Positions 50,285-61,584 of a DNA stretch of 64,000 bases are shown here, one piece after another; within the stretch, counting starts at the first letter, position 1, and every line of letters begins with the position of its first letter. The notes below the pieces were generated by a model. It searched no databases and was not told the origin of the DNA. It saw only the letters and a program-made list of their open reading frames with translations. The DNA is taken from the NCBI GenBank assembly GCA_022414725.1, contig CM039464.1, positions 31,739,109-31,803,108 on the forward strand. The letters are read 5' to 3'. The translations under genes and the position numbers were made by a program. Source of the DNA: Microglena sp. YARC. Lineage: Eukaryota > Chlorophyta > Chlorophyceae > Chlamydomonadales > Chlamydomonadaceae.

Positions 50285-50570
50285 GCCACAAGTCTAGGGA
50301 TATCAGAAGTACAATATTTGTAATGCCGCTCACCTATTGCGACTGCCTTCCCTTTGGGGGGCCACTAGTCAGTCGCAAGAGGTCCATCCTATTGCTAACT
50401 CCTTTGGGGAAAGGCAGTCGCAATTAGGTTGGCTCCACCTCCCCATAGGGAGGTCTTGCAACTGGACCTCCCCTAGACTAGCGGTCCAGTCAGAATTCCC
50501 CCGACTGCCTACGGTGGAATTTTAGGCAGTCGGGATGTCACAAGTACAATACTTGTAATATTACTGTACG
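50285..50570. other. Segment with two large hairpins
   Basis: GCGACTGCCTTCCC (50339) pairs with GGAAAGGCAGTCGC (50410), and CCCGACTGCCT (50501) with AGGCAGTCGGG (50525). AAGTACAATATTTGTAAT (50309) is repeated as AAGTACAATACTTGTAAT (50541). This looks like a small fold-back element, but no target duplication was established. Confidence 0.5.
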
Positions 50571-50732
50571 ATATCGTACAATAACGATATCGTGGACCGC
50601 TTTTCTTTGAAAATTAGTATGAGCTCAAGGCGGTATTACAGGTAATAGCCTTACATGTCCATACAGAAAAAATCAAGTCAAATGAACGAATCCTAAAGAA
50701 GATGGAAAAGTATGATAATATCGTGCTCTGTT

Positions 50733-51178
50733 ATCGTACAATTGATATGTACATTCAGTGTGTCGCCTTATATCGTACAATAGATATGTACATTCAGTGT
50801 GTCGCCTTATATCGTACAATAGATATGTACATTGAGTATGTCGCCTTATATCGTACAATAGATATGTACATTCAGTGTGTCGCCTTATATCGTACAATAG
50901 ATATGTACATTCAGTGTGTCGCCTGATATCGTACAATAGATATGTACATTCAGTGTGTCGCCTTATATCGTACAATAGATATGTACATTCAGTATGTCGC
51001 CTTATATCGTACAATAGATATGTACATTCAGTGTGTCGCCTTATATCGTACAATAGATATGTACATTCAGTGTGTCGCCTTATATCGTACAATAGATATG
51101 TACATTCAGTGTGTCGCCTTATATCGTACAATAGATATGTACATTCAGTATGTCGCCTTATATTGTACGATATAGGGC
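50733..51178. repeat. 39-bp minisatellite, about 11 copies
   Basis: Unit ATCGTACAATAGATATGTAC plus ATTCAGTGTGTCGCCTTAT. As 39 is a multiple of three, several frames stay open; none has gene support. Confidence 0.95.
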
Positions 51179-51181
51179 GGA

Positions 51182-51610
51182 ATACTGAATTCCCAGGCCC
51201 AGACCCAGTGCAAATTGTAAGATTGCGGACCAGTTGCAGACAAGTTGCGCATGAGCAGACCAGTGGCGCTCCGCTGCGCATCGAAAGGCGGCTTTCTATT
51301 GGCCTTGCTTCGATTTATCTGTTATTTCAGTAAGATATAAGTTCGCCACACAGCATGAAATATCGTACGATAAACACGAGAACTGGAAATATCTTACGAT
51401 GTTATTTCACATTATCGTATGATAGGGAGCTCGACATTCCTATATGTCCAAGCCCATGGCATGATTGATGCCTAGGTTTAAATGCTTGGTCTATCGGCCT
51501 TGGTCTCACCGTTTGCAGACTACTATTTTTTTGCTGCATAAAGCATATTTTAGGCAGCTCCAAATATTGGCTGGCAGCTGGCTAGAAGCTGCCATGCGTT
51601 TCGCAGGCAG
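51182..51610. other. No gene seen; possible half of a family-C MITE
   Basis: GGCAGCTCCAAATATTGGCT and GGCTAGAAGCTGCC (51554-51597) recall one end of the Mutator-like MITE. ATATCGTACGATA-type palindromes occur at 51360-51425. Confidence 0.4.
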
Positions 51611-51989
51611 AATAAGCCTAGGGAGCGGCAGGGGGGGGAGGGGGGGGGTAACTGGGTAGCGCTTCTCGCGCTACCTAGCGCTACCTGCCGTGATGGCATA
51701 GCTGGTTTCGAGCTATTAATGTCGGTAACTTGTTCTCGAATTTGCTATTTGGTACCGATTTTGCATAGCTTTTCACAAGAAATCCGAATTTCGCATTCGC
51801 GAAGCCTCATTTCGTCCATACAGCAAGGTAACCCGGAGCCTGTTGCGACCTGCCCTTTCTCGTGGCAAGATTTCCAATTGCTACATTTGGCTAAGTTAGC
51901 TCCCAGCTATTAGGACTAACCCAGCTATTAGGACTATTAGTCCTACTTTTGGCCGCGGTTAGGGCTACCTGCCGCTCCCTAAATAAGCC
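51611..51989. mobile_element. 363-bp hAT-like element with perfect 8-bp target duplication
   Basis: AATAAGCC flanks both sides (51611-51618 and 51982-51989). The element (51619-51981) starts TAGGGAGCGGCAGG and ends CCTGCCGCTCCCTA, a perfect 14-bp inverted repeat. There is no coding capacity. It sits at the left edge of the LINE fragment. Confidence 0.88.
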
Positions 51990-53945
51990 ACACCACACTC
52001 TGCATTGGATTGTTACATGCTCTACGGAAAGGGCAGGGGCAAACGAAGATCTTTACGAAGATGATACGTATGAGTTGGTAGATGGGAATAGATGCACGGG
52101 ACGCATCAACCCTGCCAGGGGAGTCAAGCAAGGATATCCCTTGAGCCCGATTCTTTTCTCACTATGTGTGAATGATGTCCCCCAATGCTTCCCCAACAAA
52201 CGAGGAGCGCGGGTTGGATTAAATGAATGCACCAGTATTTCACATATGATGTATGCAGATGACCTCACCCTTTTAGCCAGGAGTGACAGGTATCTCCAGA
52301 AGATGCTGGATAAATTGGCCGTGTATGCTAAGGGCAAGGGGCTCACAGATAACAGCAGGGCACTACCTTTTTTAACAGTATTTTTTGAACAGTATTTATA
52401 ACAGCAGGGTACCACATTTTAACAGTATATTTTAACAGTATTTTAACAGTATTTTTTGAACAGCAGGGTACCACATTTTAACAGTATATTTTAACAGTAT
52501 TTTAACAGTATTTTTTGAACAGCAGGGTACCACATTTTGTTATTTTGGGTCGCGCTTTTGACGCATCTGCCTCTTTTTGGTTGCGCTTTTGACTCAAGTG
52601 AAACAGAAATCTGCGCGCTGCGTCCAGAGGGGGTTAGAAAACGTCACTCGCGCAGTCGGGCTCCAAAACCTTGCGCGCTAGCGCGTGTCATGTAGCACCC
52701 TGGCTCACAGTTAACGTGAACAAATCTCAGGTTATGGTTTTTAATCCCAACCTCTATGATGAACACTCTTATGACTTTCGTCTTAACGAGCGACATCTGG
52801 AGAGGAATCTGAGTTCAAATACCTTGGTGTGGTATTCAATGAGAAGGGATGCATGGAAGATGCATCTGAATACGCAGCTCGAGCTTTTTTTGCCGGGATC
52901 TAGCGTGTTACTGATATTGGTGAAGAGTATGCTGTTAAGGATAGACCACACACCATGCTTTGGCTGTTCCAGTCCTTTGCCCTATCTGCTGGAATGTATG
53001 GCTCTCAAATCTGGAGCACTGGTCTCATTCAACATCTTCTTGGTGCTACCAGCAGAGACAAAGTAGCATCTACAGATATTCACATGAGGCATGCTGGATT
53101 TATGAAACGTGTCCTAGGAGTGAAGCGATCTGTCCCCTAACACATTGCTTTGAAAGAAACAGGTCAATTCCCAATTCACTATTGCTGGTTGAAATCAGTG
53201 ATTAAATTCTGGAACTCCATTGTGGAATACTGTGATAGTAACTCTGGTATGATGAGGGACGTTGCCCTTTCCGATCTCAATATGGCTAGAGAACGCGAAG
53301 ACTGTTGGAGCAAGGATGTGTCTGACGCCCTAGCGACGTTGTACTCCTTGGAAGATTCCCAGGATGAATCTCTGGCCACCAATTTGCATGGAGGTGTGGG
53401 ACCTTTGAAACTTAAACCAGTTCATAGGAACAAAGTGGAGAAGGTCCTATTCTCCAATCATCTTTTATTGTACTATAGCACTAAGTCATCAGATACGCGC
53501 TCTAGAGTTGAAAGCTCGGGATCACAAGGAAGGAGGAATGCTGTGTACCAGACTTGGATGCCCTCATGGGAGGAGAGTGGGAAACCTGAGATGCCTAATT
53601 ATCTCATCCGAGACCTACCTCACAAGGTGGTGCGTAATATGTATTGATTTAGAACTTCCTATCACTACCTGACGGTGGAAAATGATAAATGGAAACATGA
53701 AATTGTTCCTTGGAAGGATTGAGAGTGTCACCAAAAAAAGTGATTCTGGAACCGTCCAAGATGGACACCATGTGGTCTTTGAATGTACTGACGAAGCCTT
53801 ACTGAATTCGAGAAGAAAATATCAGAATCTGATTTCCCTATCTGCGAGTAAAATGATTCCACAACATTACCTGGTGTGCAGTCCAGAAGCTGAAGGAGTG
53901 AAGGTCGAGCGTAACTTCCTTTGTTCACCCATGAATGTATGAAGA
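51990..53945 (+). pseudogene. Second LINE: reverse transcriptase and C-terminal region, broken
   Basis: At 52110-52300 the frame encodes GVKQGYPLSPILFSLCVNDV (motif B with Asp replaced by Tyr) and MMYADDLTLLARS (motif C). A MITE interrupts it at 52356-52702. Downstream, VNVNKSQVMVFNP, a YGSQIWSTGLIQ region and FRTSYHYLTVENDKW follow in several frames with stops. The polymerase fingers and endonuclease are missing. It differs clearly from the LINE at 18378-21420. Confidence 0.85.
52356..52702. mobile_element. hAT-like MITE, family B, copy 1, expanded inside
   Basis: Ends CAGGGCACTAC and GTAGCACCCTG are inverted repeats. The 8-bp flanks GATAACAG and GCTCACAG match at 6 of 8; alternatively GGCTCACAG at 52340 and 52702 is a perfect 9-bp pair. 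Four copies of an AACAGCAGGGTACCACATTT block enlarge the left half. Confidence 0.75.
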
Positions 53946-54029
53946 GACTGGATCAACTTTTTTTGTAGGTATGATTAGGTATGATTTGTTTTTTTTACTG
54001 TTTAGTACCGTTCAGGAGAAGGGAGAAAA

Positions 54030-54230
54030 AATGGAAAAATGGAAGAAGAAGAAAAATGTGATTTGTTTGCGGTTTTACGGGTAATATTGTTTTTACCGCC
54101 AAAGACGGCGAGCAGCCAAATTGATGGCTGGAGCTATGTAACCAAGTTCAAGTTGGTGATGGTATTGGGTTTGCAACCTACTCCGGGCTGCTCAGTGCCT
54201 CCTTTCGAGTCACATTTGAATCTGGTTTGA
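54030..54230 (+). repeat. Family-E repeat
   Basis: GACGGCGAGCAGCCAAATTG, ATGGCTGGAGCTATGTAACC and AAGTTCAAGTTGGTGATGG, shared with 21645-21700 (reverse) and 63350-63560. Confidence 0.7.
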
Positions 54231-54440
54231 ATGGAAAAGAAAACAGTTTATAAGGATTCTGCCAAATATGCAATTTTAGCCAATTTATGGAGCGCCCCGG
54301 ATTCGAAAATCCGCCAACTAAAGTGGCGAAATACATTTCAGTTTTTGGGGAACTTACCGCCAAACCTATTTTCCGCCAACATATCAGGGGCATATGGAAC
54401 TAGATCCTGGATTCACATGATAATAGATTTACGAAGAAAG

Positions 54441-56715
54441 GCGCCTCGATAAGACGCTATATGTATTTTCTCTCCACTCTATCCTTTGGGGGCTTCGTGT
54501 TACAGCTTCTAGGAAACTCCTTTCCCCAGTCCTTGGACTAAACCTGAAGCTAGATGGTGCGGCATCGAGGAAAATAGTAGGGGGCCCTGGCGGGTCCCCT
54601 GGAGGTCGGCCCTGGGGTGGTATACGACGATGGCTTCTTCGAACGTAGTTCAGTTGTCTAAAATTGTTACTTTTGTTTTGAACGTTGAAATATATGTAAT
54701 ATATGTATTCAGTTGTCCATACCAAGGGAGTTCCAACGTGAACAAAGTGCAGTGAGATGCTTTTGCAAATTGCAATTGCCAAGAACTGTGTACAGTTGTC
54801 TATTTACACGTATAGTTTTCGTACTGAAAATAAGAATTAATTAGAAAAGCAAGAAAAAATGAGATGACATCCTCAGGGGCCACACTGATACCTCCAAGAT
54901 CAATGTTTGATTTATCCTATGTACATGTTCATGCAGGATGGGAAAAAGGCAGTTCAGTGCAGCACAGCGTAGTTCGGTGAAGTTCAAAATGGCACCTCAC
55001 TTCACATCTGCCTCCACATCTACCTACTCCACACCTACACGTAGTCCAAATCTATCCAACTCCAGTAACCTCAACAAATGACAATCAGGACAATGACAGG
55101 GTAAATTATTATTCAGACCTCGTAGGCACCACTCTTGGACCGTCTTACCAAAATGTGGTGTTCAATCTTGCCATAATTCGGTGAATCCAAAACACTCAAT
55201 ATTTCTATTTGAACTACCTGAGAGGTAGTTATCACTAAAGATGAAGGCAAAATCAACCATAAGTATCCCGCGCAACAGTCTAATATGAATGCACACCCAT
55301 TTACCATCTTCACACGATTGGAGTTGTACGTCACTAATGGTCATGCAAGGGGCAGTAGACCCAAAGACTGCACATCATGTTCTTTAGGGAAAAGGTCCGA
55401 AAAAGAAAGCTTGCATGGGAATCATGTGTGTATGTGAAATGAATGCGGGTCAACAAGGTGAAGCTTGCATGGGAATCATGTGTGTACGTGAAATGAATGC
55501 ATAATGTAGCGTGAGCTCCAAACAAAACCCACCAACCGACATGTAATAACTTAGCACTCACGCACACAACACGTGGGTGTTTCATTTGTTATTAAAACAC
55601 ATGTGGTACATAAACTCCTAAGTGACCAAATAATACAAACACACATCTGCAAGAAAACAGTGAAAAGAAACAGATTTTTGTTTTTGCAGTGCTGGGGTGT
55701 CGTGGATGTAGAGTGCTGCAGCAACACACACAAAATTGCCAAGACATGAGTCAGGCAGTTAGGCTAGCATTCATGACAGTGAATTGCTGAGTGCGGTACA
55801 CTGTAGTCTGCTCGGCTGCTTCAGCAAGCATGCATATAGAATGAGGTTACCTTCGCAGCTGGAAGCAACGATGGAACACAAAGTTGCGCAGCAGTGGTAT
55901 TGATACGCCTGTGCCAGGCTGGGGCACGCTGTGTTGCGTACAGCTAATCGCGAGCAGAACGCCGAGAGCTCCTGCAAGAGTTCCGGATCTCACTCAATTA
56001 TGTCGGTTAACGATAAGGATACAATTCGCGCGCGCCTGCTTTTATTGTCCCGAGCAGGAGCCTTTCCGAATTCTGGCGATTTAAGCTGTCCGAATTCCGG
56101 CGGTTGCTGAAGCGCCTTTTGCCCAATCGTAGTGTTCGCATCGTAATTAGCGCTGCTGCTGCTGTTGTTGGCTGGATTTCCAGCGGGGAGACAGATGTTG
56201 CGTATTGGACCCCCATGCAAACTGCTTTACACGTATTTCGCTGCAAAACTTGCGTTTACCGGGATAGCAACTGTTCATTGAGGTCAGAGAAGATACAAAG
56301 GTGAAGGAGAAGAACGATAGAATCAAGCAAGAGTCTTTTAGACTTCTGAATTCTCATTTGGCCGGCTGATTTGACCGGCGATCTTGGGAAATTTGAAGAT
56401 GTGAGGATTTGAGGATTTGAGGATTTGAAAGTATCGCATAGGTCTGTCCCCCTAAGGGGGCCGACCAATTGAAAATTCACACGCCCTGCCACGGGGCGTG
56501 GGGTTGACTGAACCCTCCTGTTTGCATGCCCGGCACACAGTAGCAAATGGGTACTATGTAGGAATTGGGCTAGCTGACCCGCGGGGACTTGGAAGGAAAA
56601 AAGCTGCACCCAGCACCAAGCAGTCATTCCTGAGCACACGCGAGGACAGAGCGGCTGTCTCTGCGGTGCAAAACTGGATTTGGAATGCGATACATCAAAT
56701 TGACGTCTCTCACAT
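54441..56715. other. No gene seen
   Basis: A 54-bp direct duplication containing GCTTGCATGGGAATCATGTG is at 55408-55503. GAGGATTTGAGGATTTGAGG is at 56401-56425. Remaining open frames are short and show no recognisable domain. Confidence 0.5.
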
Positions 56716-56787
56716 ACCCCTGCCAGGGCTCGGACCTGGAACCTCCTGTTCCGTAGACAGGCACTCGGTCCATTTAGCCACAGGGGC
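56716..56787 (-). tRNA. tRNA-Arg(ACG)-like gene, possibly a pseudogene
   Basis: On the - strand, acceptor GCCCCTG pairs with CAGGGGT (one G-T). The anticodon stem CCTGT/ACAGG encloses CTACGGA, anticodon ACG. The T stem CCAGG/CCTGG encloses TCCGAGC instead of the usual TTCGANT. No oligo-T follows directly. The fold is good but the B box is altered, so activity is uncertain. Confidence 0.68.
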
Positions 56788-57720
56788 GAGCATAACATAC
56801 CACCGTTCACAATTAAGCAGATATCAACTCCAAGATCTGGGAAAAAAGCTATTGTTTTACTGCTTTTACGAACCCTCTCTCTCTCTCTTACTGCTTTGCA
56901 TTAACCTCTGTTTTACTGTTAAGCTGTTACCTTTTTGCTAGTCTTTCGCCGGACTTTGCCTGGACTTTGCTTGCTGTTAAGCTGATACCTTTTTGCCAGG
57001 AATCGCCGTGTGTAGGTTGGGCCTCCTAACCTCAGTGTATGCACTCAGTTGGTGATACATAAGGGTTCCAAGGTGCTACTTGTAGAACAAGTTCTACATT
57101 ACGAACCTTGGTGGATTGGGTGTGCTACGTTAGAGACTTTGTGTTATTGACCGGTTCTCACGGCTCCTCTAGAGTGACTTAAGAGCGAACAGGCTTCCCG
57201 CCCTGTCGCATCAACTGCAGTGCCGCAGCCAGATAGGGCGCACACTCAGCACGCCAGTACCATGAGGTACTGCGGCTTCCCTCCTCTTCTATCAGCTCAT
57301 CTTGTATGATGAGCATCTTAATGTAAAGCGAGAGATCCTTGCATCCCTTCCTCCGTCTCTACGTGATGCGTTTATTCCGGAAAGTGAAACTTTGGGGGTT
57401 GCTTTTTTGCCTCAAGAAAGCTACTACCGGTAGTAGCACCCCGAAGCCTACGATGTTACGATGCGCTTCGTGACGTAACCCATAAAGCATCGCAGTTGTG
57501 TATCTCTTCCTCCTATTCCTCATTGCCAAGGGAGTAATAAGTCTTGAGGCAATTGCACCTATGAGCCAGCAAATGATGTACGAACGCATTATAGGTCAGT
57601 CGGGTTCCTATATAACCCGGCTGAACCACGAATGGGACCAAGCTACCTTGGTTCGGTCACATTACCTATTATAAAGAAGGCTCGCATCATGAAACAAGTG
57701 AGCTTTACCTCGTGTCTCTA
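56788..57720. other. No gene seen
   Basis: Part of family H (TACTTGTAGAACAAGTTCTA, GTGCTACGTTAGAGAC) is at 57075-57160. No RNA or coding signal was recognised. Confidence 0.45.
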
Positions 57721-57931
57721 CACCTGTGCAGGGTACTGCTTCTTGCCAAATTGGTCAGCGCTTAAAACGCACAAACGTCAAATTGGTCAGCGCTTTTTAG
57801 TGCAAAAAGCGCAAAAACTGCGCGCTGCGCCCACAGGGAGTTGAAAAAACTGCGCGAAACGCGCAGAGGTGCTCAAAAAGGCAGCGCAGCACCGCGCTGC
57901 CGCGCACGCTTAGTAGTACCCTGCACCCGCG
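57721..57931. mobile_element. hAT-like MITE, family B, copy 2
   Basis: Element 57729-57923: CAGGGTACTGC to GTAGTACCCTG. Flanks CACCTGTG and CACCCGCG match at 6 of 8, the differences being C/T. Interior: AAATTGGTCAGCGCTTTTTA and CTGCGCGCTGCGCCCACAGG. Confidence 0.8.
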
Positions 57932-58199
57932 CCTCCAACATCACATACACCATCTAACTTATATATCCTCTATTGCTTTTAACTATTAGCCACGATAAGT
58001 AGTGTCATAAACTAGGACCACCATGATGCTATGAATAGACACCGGTTCCTTTCCTCAGAAACAAATTGACCTTGACCCTCCAGGGCACGTGCCGTCTGCC
58101 GCCAGGCATCGAAGCCAACTATGGCCTGCGCGCCGCAATGCAGTAATGTGCTCTACAGATCTGATATATATATTAATCGCACTGCTGCTAATACTAGCA

Positions 58200-60165
58200 T
58201 CTTCTCTCTTGTAAAGAGTCTTGAGTCTGCAGTTCAATCTACAGAATATCAACGGTAATGGGCCCATCTTTGCTTTCTTTGCACACATGAGTGCACATGA
58301 TGAATTCACCCTTGAAGATGATGCTGACATGCCAGTCCTGGTCACAGACTCTGATGATGACTGCCAAGAACCAGACTGTTTGCTCTTCAATGCTACACTG
58401 GAACACAAATGGATGTGTGACTCTGGTGCCACTGCCCATGTCACCAGTAACATCAGCAACCTGTCTCATGTTCAGGATCTCCCTCACCCCGTTAGCTTGT
58501 AGTTGGCATCTGAAGGAGTGGACCCCATCATCTGCCTACAAAAAGGCAGAGCCTAACTCAAGGGACATGGACAATCACTGATCATTCTCAATGATGTCCT
58601 GCTAACACCACCCAAGACCACCAGCAACATCTTAAGTGTCCATGCAGCTACCAAAGTGTGCCCTGGCCTGCAAGTGACCTTGACAAAGACTGCTGCAGTC
58701 TTCTCCATCCCCAAGAAGTCTGGCCTCAAGCAGGTACTAACCTGCAACAAGAAGCATGGCCTATACCTTGCTGATGTCTACTGTCCCCCAACGACCTGCC
58801 CTACTCTCTCCACTGAACTCAAGGATGATCCAACTGATTTGACTCTCTGAAAGACTAAGCACACATCAGATCGACAAGAGTACTGGCAGTCGAAGGTATC
58901 CAGCACACCTGCGTGCCTCATGATGGTCACTTACTCTAGAGTATCTGATGGTGATCCTCCCCCTAACACCAGTTCTCTTCAAGAGATGGCACAACTCTGG
59001 CGCCAAAGGTATGCACCAAGGTCTACCCTCCCTGTCCCAGACCATGTGCCAGACCCTGTCTTAGACCACATGCCTGATCTTGTCCCAGATCAAAGTGACA
59101 ATGAGTTTGACAACCTGCCAGATCTTGTCCCACACCAAAGTGATGACGAGATTGACAACCTCACACCAGCTCTTGCCAGACTACAGCTCAGTGCCCTCAG
59201 AGACCAGTTCAGAACTGTCTATGAAAACTATGAGGGATCACCTGATGGAACTGCCTTGTTTGGACCACCTCTGTCTAACATTTCTAGCCCAGGTGACTAC
59301 CTTGACTACCGTGACTGGCTCACCCAAGCTGGCCCACCTGAAGCCGGGGAGGACCAGCCCCTGAGTGAAATGAATAGGGAACGGCAAATCATATGATGTT
59401 GACCAAAGACGAGTATGATATCATATGATATCATGCGAAAATCATATGATTTAATATCATATGATATGATGGCCCAGGCCAAAGTTACCTAGTCAGCCCA
59501 CCGGCATCATATGATATCATATGATGACATGATATCATATGATATCATATTGCCGACCCCTAGAAATGAAACCCAATGTCGGAAGTGCCAAGTTCACTAA
59601 CAACTCTGGGGACTCTCGCTCCAGGTTTGCAGTTACCCTCCAGCATCTCAACATCAAGCCTACTGTTCCTGTGAACAAGTACAAACTCAGGGAACCTCTT
59701 GCCCAGATTGTGCAAGAGTTCTCTGACAAATTCCTGCACCTGCTATAAGCTGAGAAATTTAGATTCCTCTCCAGGGATATGCACTCTGACCCCTCCACAG
59801 TCTGTGCACCACTGACCAAGCACACTGCAAGGCTCCAGCAACTTGTCCAGTCATACCCTGAGGTGTCCAAGAGAAACAGAGCTACCCTACAGTGGGGCAT
59901 CTGCCTGCAAGCTGCAATGGTCCATGCCCACTACATTGCTCTCCACCACTACCCTGAGTTACTCATGCACCCCCAGAGCTGTGCACACACTGGGGGAAAA
60001 GTGATCTGTGTCAACAACCTCAGCATGACCTGGAGCCCTATGGACTCCATCCTGATCACCATGTACCCACCAGTGCTTCCAGATCACCCCTCTAGATTTG
60101 ATACCTTCCTGACCAAGATTGCCAAGCAACTGGCCCTGGATGGCTTCCCTCCTCATGGCACTTAG
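58200..60165 (+). pseudogene. Copia-type polyprotein remnant (protease region)
   Basis: WMCDSGATAHVTSNISNLS (about 58411) has the D-S-G-A-T site of Copia proteases; NKKHGLYLADV (about 58748) resembles the gag-pre-integrase end. Two stops intervene near 58500 and 58555. Further open frames at 58920-59396 (with Pro-Asp repeats DHVPDPVLDHMPDLVPD) and 59571-60165 are unrecognised. A family-A MITE splits the region at 59375-59562; without it and one target copy the flanking frame would be continuous. Confidence 0.7.
59367..59570. mobile_element. hAT-like MITE, family A, copy 5, perfect 8-bp target duplication
   Basis: GAAATGAA at 59367-59374 and 59563-59570 flanks the 188-bp element, which starts TAGGGAACGGCAAATCATAT and ends CATATTGCCGACCCCTA. 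Best-preserved copy in the window. Confidence 0.9.
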
Positions 60166-61137
60166 TGGCCATGACCTCTAGCAAATTGACCAATTAAATA
60201 GGACTGAACACTCTAGGAATTAATACCTGTACTGCCTCATGTACAGGCGTACAGCACAACCTTTGTTACCCTTTTTGTTTACTCTGCCCTACTGACCATT
60301 GGTACTCTCTTGCCTTCCCTAAAGCTAAAAATCAAACGCAATAGTTTACACTGTCATGTCCTTTCTCTATTCTAAAAATGACACTAGAAGTACCTCATAC
60401 GATTTCATTCCATCTGGACTGATTCCTATGATGCAGCGGGGGACCTCTACCTCTAGTTAGTCTCATAATGTCAATCTTGATTTGATGACTCATTCATAGG
60501 ACATCCTCCCAAATCATGGGGGGAATAGTATTTTACCTCATGTTCCTAAACATGCCTTAGTCCACCTGCTCAGACAAAGTCTACACCTTCCTGGCAGGTC
60601 CATTTAATTAGTTCAAAGTACCTCAGTGAGTAAAATAGTAGACAGTGAGACTTTACAGTGTTTGCTCTCCCTGTCCATATTTGAATAATTTATTATAAGA
60701 CTCCTGACAGGTCAGACCTACCTTGTTAATGTTTCCATATATAACTAGGATATTTTATTTTTCCCCTCTCGCGCTAAATTCCCGGAATTCTTGTGTACAA
60801 AGAATACCAGGGATTGGGGGGGATGTTATAGTCTGACTTATATGTCAACTCTAGAGTCAGCAATGTACGCACAAGCCTAAGTCCCTCCAGGGCACGTGCC
60901 GTCGGCCGCCAGGCATCGAAGCCAACTATGGCCTGCGCGCCGCAATGCAGTACTGTGCACTACAGATCTGATACCAATATTAATCGCTCTGCTGCTAATA
61001 CTAGCATCTTCTCTCTTGTAAAGAGTCTTGAGTCTGCAGTCCAACCTACAGAATATCAAACACAGGGGTAAGTATTGTATTCTGCAGACGGCTATACGCC
61101 GAATTGCCGGCGTATATAACCTGGTTACAATTATTCT

Positions 61138-61205
61138 TAGGAACAACCGTGGTGACGAAGGCCTCATCCTTGATATCTAACCTTGCTGCAGCTCACGGAG
61201 TGTCA
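61138..61205 (-). pseudogene. Detached OPR-like repeat unit
   Basis: The reverse complement carries LDIKDEAFVTTV, matching the repeat in 61585-62286, with a stop just before it. It is separated from the main array by the family-C MITE. Confidence 0.5.
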
Positions 61206-61334
61206 AGAAATAAAAAAGTGAACCATAAAAAAGGAGTGTAAATAAATAAATGAGAAATAAATTAATTAAGTGCAGTCATAGCCACCCGCTTCATTTGGCA
61301 GCCCCAAATGAAGGCCTCGCTGCCTTTGCCCAGT

Positions 61335-61562
61335 TTTGCTTGCCGTGATTTTCTTTTCAGCTACAAGCAACAGCTTCTAGTCAGCTCCCTGAGTGGCTGT
61401 TCATCAAAATATGGTGCTTTCTCGAGCACCTTGAAGCTTAAACAAGGGATAACAAGCAGCTGTCAAGAACTGCTGAAATATTTCAGTCCAGCCTGGGGGC
61501 TGGCTCAGGGAGCTTCCAAGGAGCTGCAAAGAAAAACCGAAAAGAAAAGCCCTATTTGCTTG
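61335..61562. mobile_element. Mutator-like MITE, family C
   Basis: TTTTCAGCTACAAGCAACAG at the left faces GGAGCTGCAAAGAAAAACCG at the right; AGTCAGCTCCCTGAG and CTCAGGGAGCTTCC form the inner inverted repeat. TTTGCTTG at 61335 and 61555 is a probable target duplication. Confidence 0.65.
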
Positions 61563-61584
61563 GCCATGAGGACCTCATCCACGA

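Larger units (their letters stand above)
58074..61063 (+). mobile_element. Non-autonomous Copia-type LTR retrotransposon
   Basis: A direct repeat of about 175 bp (58074-58252 and 60889-61063, roughly 94% alike by eye) starts CCTCCAGGGCACGTGCCGTC and ends TACAGAATATCA. Before the right copy a purine tract (ATTGGGGGGGA) meets TGTTATAG at 60824, the probable true 3' LTR start; the left LTR lacks this part. Between them lie a protease-like and a gag-pre-integrase-like region, but no recognisable integrase core or reverse transcriptase. Confidence 0.75.

Noticed and set aside
56256..56941. Overlapping ORFs of 184 (-) and 147 (+) codons
   Set aside because: They cross the tRNA-Arg-like sequence, show no domain and cover each other.
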